Positions 1 through 5,326 of a DNA stretch of 5,905 nucleotides are shown here, piece after piece. Source of the stretch: DASUSF01 sp036375275 (lineage in GTDB: Bacteria; Pseudomonadota; Alphaproteobacteria; Geminicoccales; Geminicoccaceae); NCBI GenBank assembly GCA_036375275.1, contig DASUSF010000403.1, positions 1-5,905 of the forward strand. The letters run 5' to 3'. A program made the position numbers and the translations under genes. The notes beneath the pieces were generated by a model. That model was not told where the DNA came from. It saw only the letters and a list, made by a program, of their open reading frames with translations, and did no database searches. The stretch's first letter is position 1, and each line of letters begins with the position of its first letter.

Positions 1-119
1 CGGCCGACCGCCTCCATGCTCAGCCCGGCTGGGAGCTGGACGAACAGGATCAGCAGCGCGATCGTCCAGTGGAGGCCGATGCTGACGCTGCCCCACCGCT
101 CGCTGGTGTTCGCCTTCAT
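1..119 (-). CDS. Cytochrome b561-type membrane protein, N-terminal fragment cut by window edge
   Basis: The minus strand reads from an ATG at 119-117 for 39 codons to the window edge. The start is MKANTSERWGSVSIGLHW, followed by a hydrophobic stretch (about residues 19-34, TIALLILVQLPAGLSM). A short polar N-terminus, an R-(Y/W)-G-S motif and an L-H-W triplet at the head of the first membrane helix are typical of bacterial cytochrome b561, a di-heme b quinol-linked electron carrier of the inner membrane. His17 would be a heme ligand in that family. A purine-rich GGGAGGGCGG segment lies just upstream of the ATG. The gene follows the LysR gene on the same strand after a 182-nt gap, so it may have its own promoter. 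The stretch is too short for the global track, but the motif order is clear. The remainder of the protein, including the other heme ligands, cannot be checked here. Confidence 0.72.
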   Translation of the reverse strand, partial: MKANTSERWGSVSIGLHWTIALLILFVQLPAGLSMEAVG

Positions 120-301
120 GCCACCGCCCTCCCGACCGCGACGAGGCGCCGGACGGCTTCCGCCGCCGCACCCGCGACCCCGGACCGGTGACTGTGGGCC
201 GCGGCGCCCGGCGGTCAAGACCCGGGCTCGCCCGGCCGGGCGGCGGCGGCGCCTGCACGGCCCGGAGCGCAGGCCCTCGGGTGATCGCGAGACGGGCGAC
301 G

Positions 302-1204
302 CTACCCGAGGTCCGCCTCCGGCGCCGACGTCGGCCAGGGATAGGACCTGATGGTGCGCACGAACCGCGCGACCGCCGGCGAGAAGCGGCGCCCCGCCAC
401 CGAGACCAGCGACACCTCGCGCACGACTTCCGGATCGACCACCGGCCGCGCGAGCACGCCCGCCGCGGTGACCGAGAACTCCGGCATGAAGCAGATCCCC
501 ATGCCCGCCGCGACCATGGTCTGGATCCAGTCCTCGCGCTCGCTGCGGAAGGCGTAGGTCGGCGTGAAGCCGTGCTCGGCGCAGAGCGTGCGCAGGTGGT
601 CGCGGTACTCGCAGTTGATGCGCGACAGGTAGGTCTCGCCCTCGACGTCCGCGATCCGCACCCCGTTCTGCGCCATGAAGCGGTGTCCGGGCGGGAAGGC
701 GACGACGAACCGCTCGCGATACAGCGGATGCACGTCGAAGCGCTCGTCGAAGGGGTCCGCCTGGGCCATGATGGCGATGTCGATCGTCCCGTCGCGCAGC
801 AGTTCGCTCAAGAGCCTCGGGACGCCTTCGCGCAACGTGAGGCCGATCCCGCGGTTGGCATGCTGGAAGTCGTTGAGGAAGCCGATCCCGCGGAGCGGGC
901 CGATCGTGCACATGACGCCGACGGTGAGGTCGGCGTCCTCGAGCCTGAGAAAGCCCTTGGCGGTGGACTTCGCCGCCTCGGTCTGATGCCAGATCTGCTC
1001 GAGCTGCGGGCGCATCAGGCGACCGAGGTCGGTGAGGTGGGTGAGGTGCCGCTCGCGGCGGAAGAGCAGGCCGCCGAACTCGTCCTCGAGCTTCTGGATG
1101 GCCCGCGTCAGCGCCGGCTGCGTGACGTTGCAGCGCTCGGCCGCGCGGGTGAAGTTCAGGGTGTCGCAGACCGCGAGGAAATAGCGGATCTGGTACATCT
1201 CCAT
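302..1204 (-). CDS. LysR-type transcriptional regulator with OxyR-like cysteine pair
   Basis: A complete 300-residue protein, the usual LysR length. Residues 1-60 form the winged helix-turn-helix (FLAVCDTLNFTRAAERCNVT, then QPALTRAIQKLEDEFGG). Residues about 92-300 form the two-lobed effector domain. The ATG at 1204 has GGAGGGG (rc of 1211-1217) six bases upstream; a second ATG two codons in is less well spaced. Cysteines lie at 13, 25, 99, 198, 208 and 238. T100-I-G-P and C198/C208 with R201-D202 between them fall at almost the same residue numbers as T100-V-G-P, C199, R201-D202 and C208 of E. coli OxyR, recalled from memory. This suggests a thiol redox sensor, though the cysteine spacing is one residue longer (X9, not X8). 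The gene is divergent from the disulfide oxidoreductase, the usual layout for a LysR regulator and its target. The family call is secure; peroxide or oxidant sensing is an inference. Confidence 0.93.
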   Translation of the reverse strand: MEMYQIRYFLAVCDTLNFTRAAERCNVTQPALTRAIQKLEDEFGGLLFRRERHLTHLTDLGRLMRPQLEQIWHQTEAAKSTAKGFLRLEDADLTVGVMCTIGPLRGIGFLNDFQHANRGIGLTLREGVPRLLSELLRDGTIDIAIMAQADPFDERFDVHPLYRERFVVAFPPGHRFMAQNGVRIADVEGETYLSRINCEYRDHLRTLCAEHGFTPTYAFRSEREDWIQTMVAAGMGICFMPEFSVTAAGVLARPVVDPEVVREVSLVSVAGRRFSPAVARFVRTIRSYPWPTSAPEADLG

Positions 1205-1221
1205 CGCGTGCCCCTCCGCGA

Positions 1222-1287
1222 TCCGGCGCCGGCATGTGCCGGCGGCATCAACTTTCCGGCGCCGGCATGTGCCGGCGGCATCAACTT
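1222..1287. repeat. Perfect 33-bp tandem duplication in the divergent promoter region
   Basis: Two identical 33-nt units, 1222-1254 and 1255-1287, lie head to tail directly upstream of the LysR gene. Each holds the inverted repeat GCCGGCA-TG-TGCCGGC (7-bp arms) and ends in GGCATCAACTT. Each also holds ATG-N9-CAT, a T-N11-A pattern, at 1234-1248 and 1267-1281. The units start 18 nt upstream of the LysR start codon, where a regulator could bind. The exact identity of the copies points to a recent duplication. Confidence 0.9.
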
Positions 1288-1304
1288 AATGCGACTCCGG
1301 CATT
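1288..1304. promoter_or_regulatory. Candidate LysR-type operator (T-N11-A dyad)
   Basis: The sequence AATGC-GACTCCG-GCATT is a dyad with perfect 5-bp arms and a 7-bp spacer. It contains the LysR-family signature T-N11-A (T1290 to A1302) and has the same arm-spacer geometry as an OxyR half-operator (ATAG-N7-CTAT), although the bases differ. It lies 84-100 nt upstream of the LysR start and about 215 nt upstream of the oxidoreductase start. Its centre (1296) is 22 bp from the centre of the nearest T-N11-A in the tandem repeat (1274), about two helical turns. Binding is not shown. Confidence 0.45.
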
Positions 1305-1365
1305 TCCGGGATGACGCTCATGGGGGTCAGATGCGGCTCAGCCTCCCTGCCTTCCCGATTCGGCG

Positions 1366-1384
1366 GCCGGCCGGACAGGCCGGC
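1366..1384 (+). other. GC hairpin in the oxidoreductase leader
   Basis: GCCGGCC-GGACA-GGCCGGC forms a perfect 7-bp stem with a 5-nt loop. It lies about 136 nt upstream of the oxidoreductase start codon and has no T-tract after it, so it does not look like an intrinsic terminator. It could be an operator or a leader structure. No clear -35/-10 promoter was recognised in 1305-1519. Confidence 0.35.
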
Positions 1385-1519
1385 TGCTCCTCTCGGGGCC
1401 GCGAGGAGGCCGATGACCGAGCCGGCGCGCCGCCATATCCGGACCCGGCGTGCGCGGCGACCCGGAGCTGCACCAGCCGCTGAGCACCGCGCCGCGGCGA
1501 CGACAGGGAGAACGGCAAG

Positions 1520-2899
1520 GTGACCGAGCATCACGATGCCATCATCATCGGGACCGGCCAGTCCGGACCGTCGCTCGCCCGCCGCCTCGCCGCGGCCGGC
1601 CGCAAGGTTGCCATCGTCGAGCGCAAACGCTTCGGCGGCACCTGCGTCAACAACGGCTGCATCCCGACCAAGTCCCTGATCGCAAGCGCCCAGGCGGCGC
1701 ACGTCGCTCGCCGCGCGGCGGACTTCGGCGTGGTCGTCGACGGGCCGGTCCGGGCCGACATGAAGGCGGTCAAGGCGCGGAAGGACGCGATCGTCCGGGT
1801 CTCGAACGAGGGCGTCGAGGAGAGCCTGCGGACCACGCCGGGCGTCGAGGTCCTGGTCGGGCATGCCCGCTTCGTCGGCCCGAGGCAGGTGCGGGTGGGC
1901 GAGCGGACGCTCGAGGCGGCGGAGATCTTCATCAACGTCGGCGGCCGCGCCATCGTCCCCGGGATCCCCGGCATCGAGGCCGTGCCCTGCCTCACCAACT
2001 CCTCGATCATGGACGTCGATTTCCTGCCCGAGCACCTGGTGATCCTCGGCGGCAGCTACATCGGCCTCGAGTTCGGCCAGATGTACCGCCGCTTCGGCAG
2101 CGAGGTGACGATCGTCCAGCGCAACCCCTACCTGATCCCGCGCGAGGACGAGGACGTCTCGACCGCGATCCGGGGGATCCTCGAGGACGAGGGCATCCGC
2201 ATCCTGACCGACGCCGATGCCCGGCGGGTCGAGAAGCGGGGCGAGGGCGTCGCCCTGACGGTGACCGTCGGCGCCCGGGAATCGGAGGTGGTCGGCTCGC
2301 ACCTGCTCGCCGCGACCGGGCGGCGGCCGAACACCGACGATCTCGGTCTGGACCGGGCCGGGGTCGAACTCGACGAGCGCGGCTTCATCAAGGTCGACGA
2401 CCAGCTCCGGACCAGCGTCCCCGGCATCTTCGCGATCGGCGACTGCAACGGCCGCGGCGCGTTCACCCACACCTCCTACAACGACTTCGAGATCGTCGCC
2501 GCCAACCTGCTCGACGGCGAGGACCGGCGGGTCGGCGACCGCATCCCGACCTACGGCCTGTTCATCGACCCGCCGCTCGGCCGCGCCGGCCTGACCGAGA
2601 AGGAGGTGCGGCGGAAAGGCATCCAGGCGCTGGTCGCGAAGATGCCGATGGAGGACGTCGGTCGCGCCTACGAGCGCAGCGAGACCAAGGGGTTCATGAA
2701 GATCATCGTCGACGCCCGGACGAGGCGCCTCCTCGGCGCCGCCTTGCTCGGCATCAGCGGCGACGAGATCGTCCAGGGCCTGCTCGACCTGATGTACGCG
2801 GACGCGCCGTACACCGTGATCCAGCGGGCGATGCACATCCACCCGACGGTCTACGAGATGATCCCGGTGATGCTGGAGGACCTCCAGCCGCTCGCCTGA
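1520..2899 (+). CDS. FAD-dependent pyridine nucleotide-disulfide oxidoreductase (class I, RclA/MerA-like)
   Basis: A 459-residue flavoprotein of the glutathione reductase/lipoamide dehydrogenase superfamily. It has the FAD-binding G11-x-G13-x-x-G16 ending in E34, the redox-active disulfide GGTC42VNNGC47IPTK, a second dinucleotide fold GGSYIGLE (177-184), ATGRRPN (265-271), the FAD-contact FAIGDC (304-309) and a C-terminal dimerisation domain with the HxHPTxxE motif (H441, E446). The family moves electrons from NAD(P)H through FAD to the disulfide and on to a substrate in the cytoplasm. The start is GTG at 1520, with AGGGAG (1505-1510) nine bases upstream. It lacks the N-terminal metal-binding domain and the C-terminal Cys-Cys pair of mercuric reductase, so a mercury function is unlikely. 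The presence of an RclC-like DUF417 gene nearby makes an RclA-like role plausible (RclA is reported as a Cu(II) reductase in reactive-chlorine defence). The true substrate is unknown, and NADH versus NADPH preference is not clear from the VTIVQR segment. Confidence 0.93.
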   Translation: MTEHHDAIIIGTGQSGPSLARRLAAAGRKVAIVERKRFGGTCVNNGCIPTKSLIASAQAAHVARRAADFGVVVDGPVRADMKAVKARKDAIVRVSNEGVEESLRTTPGVEVLVGHARFVGPRQVRVGERTLEAAEIFINVGGRAIVPGIPGIEAVPCLTNSSIMDVDFLPEHLVILGGSYIGLEFGQMYRRFGSEVTIVQRNPYLIPREDEDVSTAIRGILEDEGIRILTDADARRVEKRGEGVALTVTVGARESEVVGSHLLAATGRRPNTDDLGLDRAGVELDERGFIKVDDQLRTSVPGIFAIGDCNGRGAFTHTSYNDFEIVAANLLDGEDRRVGDRIPTYGLFIDPPLGRAGLTEKEVRRKGIQALVAKMPMEDVGRAYERSETKGFMKIIVDARTRRLLGAALLGISGDEIVQGLLDLMYADAPYTVIQRAMHIHPTVYEMIPVMLEDLQPLA

Positions 2900-3222
2900 A
2901 GGGCCGGGCAGGAGTCGGCGCCGACGTGGCCGACGGCTCCCTCTCGGCGGCGTCCGGGCGGACATGCCGGACTTCAACCCGATGCGCGTCCTCGCCCCGC
3001 GGGTCGTCCGTGAGTTTGCGCCGAGCCGGCGACGGAACGACTGAACTGATCGGCGAGCGGCTGGCGCTCCCGAACCTCCTCGCGAGCGCTCGCCTGCACT
3101 TGGATGCTGCAGTGCGAGCGGCCCAACGTTGACGTGGATCAATGCGGCGACGGCGCATCCGGTGCAGATGCACTGGCTCGGTCGTCATCTAGGATGGCGG
3201 CGGCGTGGGGAGGTCCGCATCG
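2900..3222 (+). other. Intergenic region between oxidoreductase and peroxidase genes
   Basis: No convincing gene is seen in this stretch. It holds a perfect 12-bp palindrome GTCGGCGCCGAC (2914-2925) just after the oxidoreductase stop, and another, GCGAGCGCTCGC (3082-3093). The right half of the second can instead pair with GCGAGC at 3114-3119 to form a larger dyad. Neither is followed by a T-tract. The right part carries the FNR/FixK-type box and the ribosome binding site of the peroxidase gene, so the peroxidase probably has its own promoter. Confidence 0.6.
3129..3142 (+). promoter_or_regulatory. FNR/FixK-type (CRP-FNR family) box upstream of the peroxidase gene
   Basis: TTGAC-GTGG-ATCAA matches the FNR/ANR/FixK consensus TTGAT-N4-ATCAA at nine of ten arm positions, with a perfect TTGA-N6-TCAA core. 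Its centre is about 87 nt upstream of the peroxidase ATG, so a class II promoter (box at -41.5) would start transcription near 3177 and leave a leader of about 45 nt. Di-heme cytochrome c peroxidases are known FNR/ANR targets in several proteobacteria, which supports the call. No good -10 hexamer was recognised. Confidence 0.6.
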
Positions 3223-4263
3223 ATGCCCGTGCGCCCGCTCTTGCCTGCCTTGGCCCTGTGCGCCGTGGTCGCTGGTCCGGCGTGGGCGCAGGATGATCTG
3301 CTGGAAACCGCGCGCTCGCTGTTCGAGCCGATCCCCGAGGTGCCGCCCGCCATCGAGGGCAATCCGGCGACGCCGGAGAAGGTCTTGCTCGGCAAGATGC
3401 TGTACTTCGAGCCGCGCCTGTCCGAGAGCCACACCATCAGCTGCAACTCCTGCCACCTGGTCGGGCTCGGCGGGGTCGACATGCTCGAGACCTCGATCGG
3501 CCACCGCTGGCAGCAGGGGCCGCGCAATGCGCCGACGGTTCTGAACTCGGTCTTCAACACCGCGCAGTTCTGGGACGGCCGGGCCGCCGATCTCGAGGAG
3601 CAGGCGCGGGGACCGCTGGTCAACCCGATCGAGATGGCGTCGAGCCATGAGCATGTGGTCGAGATGCTGAGCGCCATTCCCGGCTACGTGGACATGTTCC
3701 AGAAGGCCTTCCCGGAGGACGGCGGCGAGGTGACGATCGACAACGCGACCAGGGCGATCGAGGTCTTCGAGGCGACGCTGATCACGCCGAACGCGCCGTT
3801 CGACCGCTATCTCCAGGGCGAGAGCGATGCCCTCACCGCCGAGCAGGAGGAGGGCCTGCAGCTGTTCGTCGACAATGGCTGCGCGGCCTGCCACAGCGGC
3901 ATCAACGTCGGCGGCGGCCAGTACGCGCCCTTCGGCGTCGTCGAGAAGCCGGGCGCCGAGTTCCTGCCACCGGATGACAGGGGCCGCTTCGAGGTCACCC
4001 AGTCGGTCTCGGACGAGTACGTGTTCAAGGTGCCGACGCTTCGCAACATCGCGCTCACGCCGCCGTACTTCCACACCGGCAGGTCGTGGGATCTGCGCCA
4101 GGCGGTGGCGGTGATGGGAGCGAGCCAGCTCGGCATCGAGCTGACCGAGGACGAGGTCGACAAGATCACCGCCTTCATGCACGCGCTCACCGGCGAGCAG
4201 CCGGAGGTCACCTATCCGATCCTGCCGGCCTCGATCGCCACGACGCCGAGGCCCCACCCCTGA
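3223..4263 (+). CDS. Di-heme cytochrome c peroxidase, exported
   Basis: A 346-residue periplasmic enzyme that reduces H2O2 to water with electrons from small c-type cytochromes or the quinol chain. The ATG at 3223 is chosen over a GTG at 3205 because GGGGAGG (3207-3213) sits nine bases upstream of it. It also gives a clean signal peptide (MPVRPLLPALALCAVVAGPAWA, cleavage after A22 before QDD). Heme sites are C74-N-S-C77-H78 and C220-A-A-C223-H224, the two-CxxCH layout of the family. Also seen are RNAPTVLN (101-108), FWDGRA (116-121, the conserved Trp region between the hemes), NPIEM (134-138), KVPTLRNIALTPPYFHTG (269-286) and M298, a candidate axial Met for the high-potential heme. Length is normal. 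It has its own FNR-type box, suggesting induction at low oxygen. The TGA stop is formed at the outer edge of the downstream repeat. Confidence 0.95.
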   Translation: MPVRPLLPALALCAVVAGPAWAQDDLLETARSLFEPIPEVPPAIEGNPATPEKVLLGKMLYFEPRLSESHTISCNSCHLVGLGGVDMLETSIGHRWQQGPRNAPTVLNSVFNTAQFWDGRAADLEEQARGPLVNPIEMASSHEHVVEMLSAIPGYVDMFQKAFPEDGGEVTIDNATRAIEVFEATLITPNAPFDRYLQGESDALTAEQEEGLQLFVDNGCAACHSGINVGGGQYAPFGVVEKPGAEFLPPDDRGRFEVTQSVSDEYVFKVPTLRNIALTPPYFHTGRSWDLRQAVAVMGASQLGIELTEDEVDKITAFMHALTGEQPEVTYPILPASIATTPRPHP

Positions 4264-4408
4264 GCAATTTCCGATGAGACAGGACCGTATCGCGCCGCGA
4301 CGGCCTTCCGCTCATCGGAAGAAAGCTGCTTCATTTCAGTGGATCGGAGCGGATTCACGCGAGCGGAACCGTCTGCAGGCGGTTCCGCCGTATCGGGATC
4401 CGCTCTAG
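4262..4408 (+). repeat. Twin-hairpin palindromic repeat, left copy
   Basis: A 147-bp compound palindrome that pairs with an inverted copy at 5323-5469 (132 of 147 positions identical, no gaps, aligned by hand). It has two units. The first (about 4262-4335) has the stem TTCCGATGAG (4269-4278) / CTCATCGGAA (4311-4320). The second (4346-4406) has the outer stem GGAGCGGAT / ATCCGCTCT around a near-perfect 24-bp palindrome centred on CTGCAG. Eight of the 15 differences between copies fall in the 20-nt linker between the units. The left edge overlaps the peroxidase stop codon; the right edge ends in CTAG. As the first structure after the peroxidase gene it may also act as a 3' mRNA end or terminator. 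It resembles REP/BIME or MITE-like elements; no transposase is present. Confidence 0.9.
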
Positions 4409-4454
4409 CCGCCGCCGGCAGAATGTGCCGGTTGCCAGGTAATCGATGACCGCT

Positions 4455-4631
4455 TGATCGGCGGCCGCGACCTTCGCCACCCCACCTTCCTGATCACCGC
4501 GTACGCCTTCGGGCCGAGCCTGGGCGGCTTTCCGGCCCTGTCGGCCGGCGGCTTCCTGGTCGAGGACATCGCCCTGCGGCGCCGCGCCCGGCGTGCTCGG
4601 CCGGAGCCTGGCGGCGAGCGGCCGGCGGTGA
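4455..4631 (+). pseudogene. Frameshifted C-terminal remnant of a DUF417 (RclC/YkgB-like) gene
   Basis: A hand alignment shows a degraded copy of the 3' third of the intact DUF417 gene downstream. GCGACCTTC (4467-4475) and CACCTTCCT (from 4480) match the intact gene but with 4 nt fewer between them (7 against 11), a frameshift. Then TFL-x7-SLGGFPALS lines up with exactly the same spacing as in the intact protein, followed by GGFLVEDIAL, matching GQFILKDAVL. After 4576 the frame shifts by a 2-nt loss, and the sequence continues as GAAPGVLGRSLAASGRR with a TGA at 4629-4631, matching GAAVWSLGEAL and the end of the intact protein. The 5' two-thirds are missing. The remnant begins within about 50 nt of the left repeat. 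Its residues differ enough from the intact gene to suggest an old paralogue and not a fresh duplication. No product is expected. Confidence 0.72.
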
Positions 4632-4807
4632 CGATCAGGCGCCGGCATCGAAATCATTCGGACACGGCATTTCATCGGCGCCGCCGGCGCTGCGAGCATC
4701 CTCGAACGGGCCGACCCGAAGACCGCTATCCCGGCGCGGCCCGGGCCTCCCGTTCAACAATGGCACGACGGCTCGCACCGGCGCTGCCCGAAGCAAGGAC
4801 AGCTCAC
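4632..4807 (+). other. Spacer between DUF417 remnant and intact DUF417 gene
   Basis: No intact gene is seen. One frame, continuous from the remnant's TGA, encodes RTRHFIGAAGAASIL, which looks like a twin-arginine signal core but has no start codon and no matching continuation. The right end holds AAGGA (4795-4799), the ribosome binding site of the intact DUF417 gene, eight bases before its ATG. The promoter for that gene should lie here; no clear hexamers were recognised. Confidence 0.45.
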
Positions 4808-5326
4808 ATGATCACCGAACGCATGACGGCCGGCCCCTCGATGACGATCGGCGTCGGATCGCTGGTCGCCGCAGGTCCGAAGCTGGAATCCGCCGGCCTC
4901 GCCATCGCCCGCTACTCGCTCGTCGCGGTGCTGGTCTGGATCGGGCTGATGAAGTTCACCGCCTACGAGGCCGGCGCGATCCAGCCGCTGGTCGCGAACA
5001 GCCCCCTGATGTCCTGGCTCTACGCGGTCTTCAGCGTCCAGGCGACCTCGAACCTGATCGGCGTCGCCGAGGTCGCGGCCGGCCTCCTGATCGCCGCGCG
5101 GGCCTTCTCGTCGATCGCCTGCGTGGTCGGCAGCCTGATGGCCTGTGCGACCTTCGTGATCACGCTCACCTTCCTCGTCTCGACCCCCGGCTGGGAGGCC
5201 AGCCTCGGCGGCTTCCCCGCGCTCTCGGTCGCGCCCGGCCAGTTCATCCTGAAGGACGCGGTGCTGCTCGGGGCCGCGGTCTGGTCCCTGGGCGAGGCGC
5301 TCCGCCACGTCGCCGCCACCGACTAG
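4808..5326 (+). CDS. DUF417 family inner-membrane protein (RclC/YkgB-like)
   Basis: A 172-residue membrane protein. The open frame extends upstream to 4454, but the ATG at 4808 is chosen because AAGGA lies eight bases upstream and the upstream codons belong to a pseudogene remnant. The signature KFTAYEAGAIQPLVANSPLM followed by SWLY (residues 49-72) is the hallmark of DUF417, the family of E. coli RclC/YkgB. Four hydrophobic segments are visible at about 35-50, 70-96, 101-124 and 147-165, with SLGGFPALS (132-140) between the last two. In E. coli rclC is part of the reactive-chlorine resistance locus with the disulfide reductase RclA; its biochemical role is unknown. Here a flavin disulfide reductase lies 1.9 kb upstream, not in the same operon. 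The TAG stop falls within the CTAG end of the right repeat. The gene is bracketed by inverted repeats, which could allow inversion or mobilisation. Confidence 0.88.
   Translation: MITERMTAGPSMTIGVGSLVAAGPKLESAGLAIARYSLVAVLVWIGLMKFTAYEAGAIQPLVANSPLMSWLYAVFSVQATSNLIGVAEVAAGLLIAARAFSSIACVVGSLMACATFVITLTFLVSTPGWEASLGGFPALSVAPGQFILKDAVLLGAAVWSLGEALRHVAATD

Noticed and set aside
120..301. A terminator for the LysR gene in the GC-rich gap before cytochrome b561, for example the palindrome GCCCGGCCGGGC at 230-241
   Set aside because: There is no T-tract on the minus strand after it, and such palindromes are common in DNA this rich in GC.
1222..1287. A CRISPR array
   Set aside because: There are only two units, they are directly adjacent with no spacer between them, and no cas genes are in view.
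188..1483. A 431-codon plus-strand frame across the LysR gene
   Set aside because: It is low in complexity and runs through the tandem repeat and the promoter region; the minus-strand LysR frame is clearly real.
1520..2899. Mercuric reductase identity for the oxidoreductase
   Set aside because: The N-terminal heavy-metal-binding domain and the C-terminal Cys-Cys pair are both absent, and no other mer genes are in view.
2964..3044. A 26-codon ORF in the gap between oxidoreductase and peroxidase
   Set aside because: It has no good ribosome binding site, is very short and shows no recognisable features.
1450..3132. A 560-codon plus-strand frame overlapping the oxidoreductase
   Set aside because: It is an Arg/Pro/Gly-rich shifted-frame shadow of the real gene, with no recognisable motif.
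1286..3142. A 618-codon open frame on the minus strand opposite the oxidoreductase
   Set aside because: Its translation is rich in Asp, Arg, Ala, Gly and His with no domain pattern, as expected for the antisense of a high-GC gene. The plus-strand frame has full catalytic motifs and a ribosome binding site.
3139..4257. A 372-codon minus-strand frame opposite the peroxidase
   Set aside because: The composition is that of an antisense shadow; the plus strand encodes both heme motifs and a signal peptide.
4454..4807. An N-terminal extension of the DUF417 protein from the ATG at 4454
   Set aside because: The extra 118 codons are the pseudogene remnant plus Arg-rich filler; the ATG at 4808 has a proper ribosome binding site and gives a normal family length.
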